Shown piece after piece: positions 59,633-64,000 of a stretch of 64,000 nucleotides of DNA. How positions within the stretch are numbered: the first letter of the stretch is position 1; every line of letters begins with the position of its first letter. The DNA is from Serratia symbiotica (Periphyllus acericola). GTDB lineage: Bacteria; Pseudomonadota; Gammaproteobacteria; Enterobacterales; Enterobacteriaceae. Position numbers and translations under genes: made by a program. The stretch covers positions 1,364,001-1,428,000 of the forward strand of contig NZ_OZ026452.1 of assembly GCF_964019515.1 (NCBI RefSeq), in the 5' to 3' direction. Below the pieces are notes generated by a model, which was given only the letters and a program-made list of their open reading frames with translations, had not been told where the DNA came from and made no database searches.

Positions 59633-61102
59633 TTAGTGAGAGCCTGGTGCTTCGTGGATCTGCTGGTCCTGCTTAACTTCCTGCGCATGTTTGCGTAGGC
59701 CGAACCAACCGAGCACCAGCAGCACGGCCAGCACAGGAATGGTGGCGATAGTCCAGGTGCCATTAGGGTAGTCGAACGCCATCATAATCACCACCGCCAG
59801 CAGGAACGCCAGCGTTAGCCAGGAGGTGAATGGCGCGCCGGGCATCTTGAAGTAGACCGGCTTTGCGTGGCCTGCGTGGATGGCTTTGCGCAGACGCATT
59901 TGACAGACGATGATAAATGCCCAGGAACTGATAATGCCCAGCGAGGCGATGTTTAGCACGATTTCAAATACCCGCGAAGGCACCAAATAATTCAACAATA
60001 CACCGATTACGTAGATGCTGCAGGTTACCAGGATGCCGGCATAAGGCACCTGCTGGATGCTCATTTTGGCCATGAATTTAGGCGCAGATCCTCCCATCGA
60101 CAGCGAACGCAGGATACGGCCAGTGGAGTACAGGCCAGAGTTGAGGCTGGACAACGCGGCGGTCAGTACCACGATGTTCATGATGGTGCCGATATAAGGC
60201 ACCCCCAGCTGGCTGAAGAAGGTAACGAACGGGCTTTGACCTGCCTGGTAGGCATTCCAGGGTAACAGCAACACCAGCAGTACCACGGAACCTACGTAGA
60301 ACAGGCCGATACGCAAGATAATGTTGTTGATCGCCTTCGGCAGCATTTTTTCTGGCTCCCGGCACTCGCCCGCGGCGGTGCCGATCAGCTCAATGCCAGC
60401 AAAGGCGAAGATCACCCCTTGCACCAACACCAGCGCTGGTAGTAGGCCATGCGGGAACATTCCACGGTTTTCGGTAATCAGGTGCAGACCGGTGGTGTTG
60501 CCTGCCAGCGGGGTGCCGATGCCAAGGAATACCACGCCAGCTATCAAAAACAGCGAGATGGCGGCAACCTTGATCAGCGCAAACCAGAACTCCATTTCAG
60601 CAAACCATTTCACGCCGATCATGTTCATGGTGGCGACCACCCCAAGGGCACAGAGCGCGAACAGCCACTGCGGCACTTCGGCAAAGGTACCCCAGTAGTG
60701 CATATACAGCGCAACGGCGGTGATATCGACGATACCAGTCATCGCCCAGTTAAGGAAGTACATCCAGCCGACGACATAAGAGGATTTTTCGCCGAGGAAC
60801 TCACGGGCGTAAGAGACGAAGCTGCCGCTGGTGGGGCGGTGCAACACCAACTCGCCCAACGCGCGTAAAATGAAGAACGAGAAAACCCCGCACACCAGAT
60901 AAATCAGCGCTAATGCAGGCCCAGCCATTTCCAAACGGCCACCGGTGCCAAGGAACAGGCCGGTACCGATTGAGCCGCCGATGGCGATCATTTGTATCTG
61001 CCGGTTACCCATGCTTTTGTGATAACCGGCTTCATGGGTGTCTAACCAACGTCTTTTGGCTGTGTGCTTGTTATGTGCAGATTTGCTATGTGATTGCATC
61101 AT
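59633..61102 (-). CDS. ansP: L-asparagine permease AnsP
   Basis: This 489-residue amino acid permease of the APC family has twelve membrane segments. The N-terminus KRRWLDTHEAGYHKSMGNRQ and the motif AIGGSIGTGLFLGTGGRLEM are typical, as are FAGIELIGTAAGECREPEKM and YLVPSRVFEIVLNIASLG. Overall it matches AnsP (499 in E. coli) best of the permeases I compare. It probably imports asparagine. Two adjacent ATG codons are possible starts. It is intact and, after glnA, another nitrogen-acquisition gene that is kept. Confidence 0.88.
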   Translation of the reverse strand: MMQSHSKSAHNKHTAKRRWLDTHEAGYHKSMGNRQIQMIAIGGSIGTGLFLGTGGRLEMAGPALALIYLVCGVFSFFILRALGELVLHRPTSGSFVSYAREFLGEKSSYVVGWMYFLNWAMTGIVDITAVALYMHYWGTFAEVPQWLFALCALGVVATMNMIGVKWFAEMEFWFALIKVAAISLFLIAGVVFLGIGTPLAGNTTGLHLITENRGMFPHGLLPALVLVQGVIFAFAGIELIGTAAGECREPEKMLPKAINNIILRIGLFYVGSVVLLVLLLPWNAYQAGQSPFVTFFSQLGVPYIGTIMNIVVLTAALSSLNSGLYSTGRILRSLSMGGSAPKFMAKMSIQQVPYAGILVTCSIYVIGVLLNYLVPSRVFEIVLNIASLGIISSWAFIIVCQMRLRKAIHAGHAKPVYFKMPGAPFTSWLTLAFLLAVVIMMAFDYPNGTWTIATIPVLAVLLVLGWFGLRKHAQEVKQDQQIHEAPGSH

Positions 61103-61299
61103 CCGTCCTGTTTACCTGTTTACCTGTTTATGATTAACCCTATGTTTGCCAAAGGGAAACGTTTACTACCTTATTCGTTATTAGAATGAGATCTTGGCAT
61201 TATTCTGTTGTTTATTGTATATATAGCTGCTACTGAATAACGGCGGGACATGCTACCTATTCTCGTTGACATCCTCCCCGGCCTAAAGGACGGGGATTC

Positions 61300-62352
61300 C
61301 TACAGCGTTCAGACCGAAAGCTGACTCACCTGGGTGGGTTCCTGCTTTAACGGGCGGGGTCTGACTGCACTATCCCTCCATTGGCGTTCGTGGTGTATCC
61401 ACATATCTGACACACAAATTTACTTTGCGACAGGCGGTTTTCTTTCGCTGTATGACCGCAGCATGCACCCCGCTGGCTGGTATATGCCGCAGATACTGCT
61501 AGTACCTGTGCTCTTCGCCAGAGCTGCTTGTACTCAAGTTGACGACGCATTTCATACCATCCCTGACCAGTATCGAGCGGTTTAAGCCTGATCTAGCTCT
61601 GACGTTTCGCCCGTGCTGCTCTGCCGTGCCTGTTGCCGACTTTGACATGTTACTGACCTTCAAGTCTTCAATGACGATCATTGCGTGGTTTTTGCAGATT
61701 TCACTGGTGATTTTATGAAGGTAGTCGCGCCGAATATTGGCAATGTGCGAGTGTAGATGCTGGATTTTTCGCTTATGTTTCTGCCAGTTGGCGCTGAATT
61801 TTACCTTTCTGCTTAACTGACGCTGAAGTATTGCCAGCTTGTGCTGGCTTGTTTTGAAGCTGTTGACGGGCGGGTATACCGTGCCATCTGAAAGCGTAGC
61901 GAGTTTGGTGACTCCGGCATCCACTCCGACCATTGACGCTGAGTTATGAACGGGTTCAGTAACTTCGTATGCTGTCTGGATGCTGACGTACCATTTGCTG
62001 CATGACTGGCTGATGGTGACATTTTTCACTTCACCTATAATTTCGCGGCTGTTGCGGTAGCGTATCCATCCCAACTTTGGCAACGATATACGACTATTGG
62101 CTTGATTGAGCTTCACACCTTGTGGGTAGCGCAATGCACCATTCTGCACGCGTTTTTTTAAACGGGGGAATGCTGCACGCTTCTGGAAGAAATTATTGTA
62201 GCCGCGCTCTAAATCTTTCAGTGACTGCTGCAACGTCTGCAATGGAGATTCTTTAAGCCATTGTGTTTCAGGATCGGATTTCCAATTAATGAGCCATGAG
62301 GTCATTTTCGTATTGGTCTTAACTGAAATTTGAAGGCTTGAAGTCGTTTCAT
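61300..62352 (-). pseudogene. tnpB: IS605 TnpB (RNA-guided nuclease), broken
   Basis: From the ATG at 62352 the frame reads MKRLQAFKFQLRPIRK and then a stop; about 35 codons are deleted before WKSDPETQWLKESPLQTLQQ. The RuvC motifs I and II are seen in MVGVDAGVTKLATLSDG and AMIVIEDLKVSNMSKSA. A frameshift near 61540 moves the zinc-finger part (CCGHTAKENRLSQSKFVCQI) to another frame. The last RuvC aspartate region (usually ADVNAA) reads NANGGIVQ. It is not functional. Confidence 0.88.
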
Positions 62353-62374
62353 TATCACTATTATACTTTGGTCT

Positions 62375-62775
62375 ATGACAAAAGAAACCGATATTTGCCG
62401 AGGAAGACACTGCATTTTCCTGATGCATGTTCACTTGGTATTCGTTGCCAAGTATCGACGAAAAATATCTGATCAGGATGCCATAGAAAAGCTGCGCTGC
62501 TACTTTTCTAGCGTATGTGCTGACTTTGATGTTGAGCTGGTCGAGATGGATGGTGAATGCGATCACGTGCATTTGCTGATTAACTACCCACCAAAGCTGG
62601 CAATATCAAACTTGGTCAACAGTCTTAAAGGCGTTTCTAGCAGACTGCTTTGCCGTGACCGCCCCGATATAACCCAGCGCTATTACTACAAAGGTGTTCT
62701 GTAGACACCGAGTTATTTTGCAAGTAGTTGCAGTGGTGCGCCGATATTCGATCATACGGCAATACATTGAGCAAT
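62375..62775 (+). pseudogene. tnpA: IS200/IS605 TnpA Y1 transposase, stop before the catalytic tyrosine
   Basis: The frame MTKETDICRGRHCIFLMHVH to RYYYKGVL is well kept and has the HUH motif in DHVHLLINYPPK. A TAG at 62702-62704 replaces the tryptophan of the usual GVLWSPSYF. The catalytic tyrosine helix (IRQYIEQQ in relatives) lies beyond it and is also frameshifted (IRSYGNTLS). The enzyme cannot form the tyrosine-DNA link. Confidence 0.88.
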
Positions 62776-62925
62776 AGCAAACACCCAGTTAGTCGGAAAA
62801 CCGCGCCTTATATCCTCGCCATTAAGGACGGGGCTTTACGGCGCACCAGGTAAAAACGTGGCAGCATTCCCCCGCAGCTGGTGCTATGTTTCGGCCTGGT
62901 TGGCGTGTTGCGCGGCGAAAAATTT

Positions 62926-63050
62926 ATACCCGTCATACGTTAAGTTGCCTATGCGTGAGCTTTCCTCGCTCACCCCAGTTACTGACGGGTGTCTGCTCCT
63001 GGGGATTAATGCACCTCATCCTTGAGGTTCAGCCTGCGGCCCCGCGCAAG
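62926..63050. repeat. Dispersed palindromic repeat, right end lost
   Basis: The stretch starts TATACCCGTCATACGTTAAG with TTGCCTATGCGTGAGCTTTC. It goes on through CTCACCCCAGTTACTGACGG and CTCCTGGGGATTAATGCACC to a diverged right part. This is the pattern of a 130-170 bp repeat (ends TATACCCGTCATACTTCAAG...) common in Serratia, Yersinia and Photorhabdus. It has no coding content. Confidence 0.55.
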
Positions 63051-63072
63051 CGTTTTTCAAATCGGTATCCGA

Positions 63073-63092
63073 CCGATTTATTCAACAAAGCC
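63073..63092 (+). mobile_element. Last 20 bp of an IS5-family element
   Basis: CCGATTTATTCAACAAAGCC is identical to the right end of copy A, in the same orientation. No other IS sequence precedes it. It lies on the dsbA side of the segment that copy C opens on the polA side. Confidence 0.75.
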
Positions 63093-63205
63093 ATAGATTG
63101 CATGAAAAAACAGCAAATGATGGTTCCCTATTATAGCGGCGCTTGATATCCCGATGACCCCTTGCAGATTTATAATTTGATGTGCGATTAAAATACGTCC
63201 ATACA

Positions 63206-63229
63206 GAAAAAAACCGACTGAGAGCCGGC
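63206..63229 (-). terminator. Rho-independent terminator of dsbA
   Basis: On the minus strand CCGGCTCTCAGTCGGTTTTTTT gives a short GC stem and a clear T-run about 20 bp after the dsbA stop. Confidence 0.75.
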
Positions 63230-63249
63230 GAGTTCATTTTTATTCGCGC

Positions 63250-63873
63250 TTATTTTTGTTGGCTGAGGAATTTGACCACATCGGCAAACTGCTTCACGTA
63301 GGCATCCATTGAGCTGGTGTCCAGGCCGTCATTTTTGACCATGTATTTGCCGTTAACAAATACGGCTGGAACGCCACGTAGCTGGAGATCTTCTGCAGCT
63401 TTCTCCTGTTGAACCACAAAAGATTTTACTACAAAGCTATTCAAAGCAGCATCGTAATCCGCCGCGCTCACGTCGGCTTTTACAAACACACTGCGGATAT
63501 CATCAGAGGTCTTTAGAGTCTGGGTTTTCTGCACCGCTTCAAACATCAACGGGCCGACCTTGTCTTCCACACCCAACGCCATCGCAACAGCCCAAGCTTG
63601 AGTTAGCGGTTTGCCCAGTGGCCCTAGGAACTCAACATGGTATCTGGCGATTTTGTTGTCAGCAGGTAGTGCCTTTTTCACGTTCTCAGAAACATGATAA
63701 ATCTGCTCAAACTGATAGCAGTGCGAGCAGTAGAAGGAAAAAAACTCCAGTATCTGTGGCTCGCCAGTCACTGGCTTGTCCAGGGTAACGTACTGAGCAC
63801 CATCGCTGAACTGCGCAGCCATGGCACTTAATGCCATTGCCATGCCAACGAGCGCCAACCAAATTTTCTTCAT
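63250..63873 (-). CDS. dsbA: Periplasmic thiol oxidase DsbA with an altered active site
   Basis: DsbA introduces disulfides into secreted proteins. The 207 residues (208 in E. coli) include a signal peptide cut near MALSAMAA-Q. The thioredoxin fold is complete, with the cis-proline loop [14 protein letters not shown]. The redox motif reads [10 protein letters not shown]: the proline of the usual CPHC is a serine, by a single C-to-T change (TCG). This should alter its redox potential. The frame is otherwise intact. The normal upstream neighbour srkA is present; downstream yihF is missing. Confidence 0.95.
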   Translation of the reverse strand: MKKIWLALVGMAMALSAMAAQFSDGAQYVTLDKPVTGEPQILEFFSFYCSHCYQFEQIYHVSENVKKALPADNKIARYHVEFLGPLGKPLTQAWAVAMALGVEDKVGPLMFEAVQKTQTLKTSDDIRSVFVKADVSAADYDAALNSFVVKSFVVQQEKAAEDLQLRGVPAVFVNGKYMVKNDGLDTSSMDAYVKQFADVVKFLSQQK

Positions 63874-63902
63874 AAGACTTAACTCTCCATTATGTTAAAG
63901 CT

Positions 63903-64000
63903 TCAATACATTGGCGTCAGCTATAGAGGAGGCTCCTGCAACAGCTTAAGCTGTTCGGTGAAAGCCGCCATCTGATATAACCAAAAATCAGACGCTGCCA
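63903..64000 (-). pseudogene. srkA: Stress response kinase SrkA (YihE), C-terminal end with early stop
   Basis: The frame entering from the right edge reads AASDFWLYQMAAFTEQLKLL and QEPPL, matching the SrkA C-terminus. A TAG (63921-63923) stands where relatives have glutamine. LTPMY and the old stop follow at 63903-63905. Loss of six terminal residues alone may be harmless, so whether the gene is dead depends on the part outside the window. Confidence 0.6.

Larger units (their letters stand above)
61262..62855. mobile_element. IS200/IS605-family element, inactive
   Basis: The element has divergent tnpA (right) and tnpB (left) genes and hairpin ends without inverted repeats. The left hairpin is CCCCGGCCTaaaGGACGGGG near 61275, and the right end has TCCTCGCCATTAAGGACGGGG near 62815. 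Such elements move as single strands through TnpA. Both genes are broken here. The limits are approximate. Confidence 0.82.

Noticed and set aside
62886..63146. An 86-codon plus-strand frame before dsbA.
   Set aside because: It covers a dispersed repeat and an IS end, so it is not a gene.
1..64000. Searches by eye for tRNA genes, rRNA genes, CRISPR arrays, toxin-antitoxin pairs and new defence systems.
   Set aside because: None could be supported. The accessory content is IS remnants and decayed core genes.

Overview
The window reads as a chromosome piece of a host-restricted enterobacterium of the genus Serratia, in an early but active stage of genome decay. The closest picture I can name is an aphid symbiont such as Serratia symbiotica; this is inferred from gene order, protein similarity from memory and the decay pattern, not from a search. 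Intact housekeeping genes alternate with full-length but broken genes (frameshifts, stops, internal deletions). IS fragments sit at nearly every point where gene order departs from the usual enterobacterial map.

Region 1 (1-27.5 kb) follows the order argA, recD, recB, ptrA, recC, ppdC-ygdB-ppdB-ppdA, thyA, lgt, ptsP, rppH, mutH, ygdQ, tas, lplT, (aas and galR lost), lysA, lysR, then actS. RecBCD, ThyA, Lgt, RppH, MutH, YgdQ and ActS look intact. ptrA, the ppd cluster, ptsP, tas, lplT, lysA, lysR, a metallo-beta-lactamase-fold gene and its divergent LysR-type regulator are broken.

Region 2 (27.6-37.3 kb) starts with an IS630-family remnant cut by an IS5-family element. It then carries a truncated copA, cueR with its operator, ybbJ, a qmcA/ybbO deletion junction, purK-purE, lpxH, ppiB, cysS, a ybcJ tail and a second IS5-family remnant.

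Region 3 (37.3-49.9 kb) is bipA, the glnA-glnL-glnG nitrogen operon with sigma-54 and NtrC sites, the small gene yshB, a dead hemN, yihI, engB, the Spot 42 RNA gene spf, and polA.

Region 4 (49.95-63.1 kb) lies between polA and dsbA, where yihG and yihF would be expected. It is bounded by a full IS5-family copy on the left and the last 20 bp of another on the right. It holds truncated msrC, proQ, prc, htpX, mntP with its manganese riboswitch, a yobD tail, a dead dusC, ansP and an inactive IS200/IS605 element. Region 5 (63.2-64 kb) resumes the polA neighbourhood with dsbA and the end of srkA.

Functionally, DNA repair (RecBCD, MutH, PolA), RNA control (ProQ, RppH, Spot 42), nitrogen control and purine synthesis are kept. 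Lysine synthesis (lysA/lysR), anaerobic coproporphyrinogen oxidation (hemN), the nitrogen-related phosphotransferase PtsP, pseudopilins and copper efflux by CopA are lost or going. I saw no tRNA or rRNA gene and no CRISPR array.
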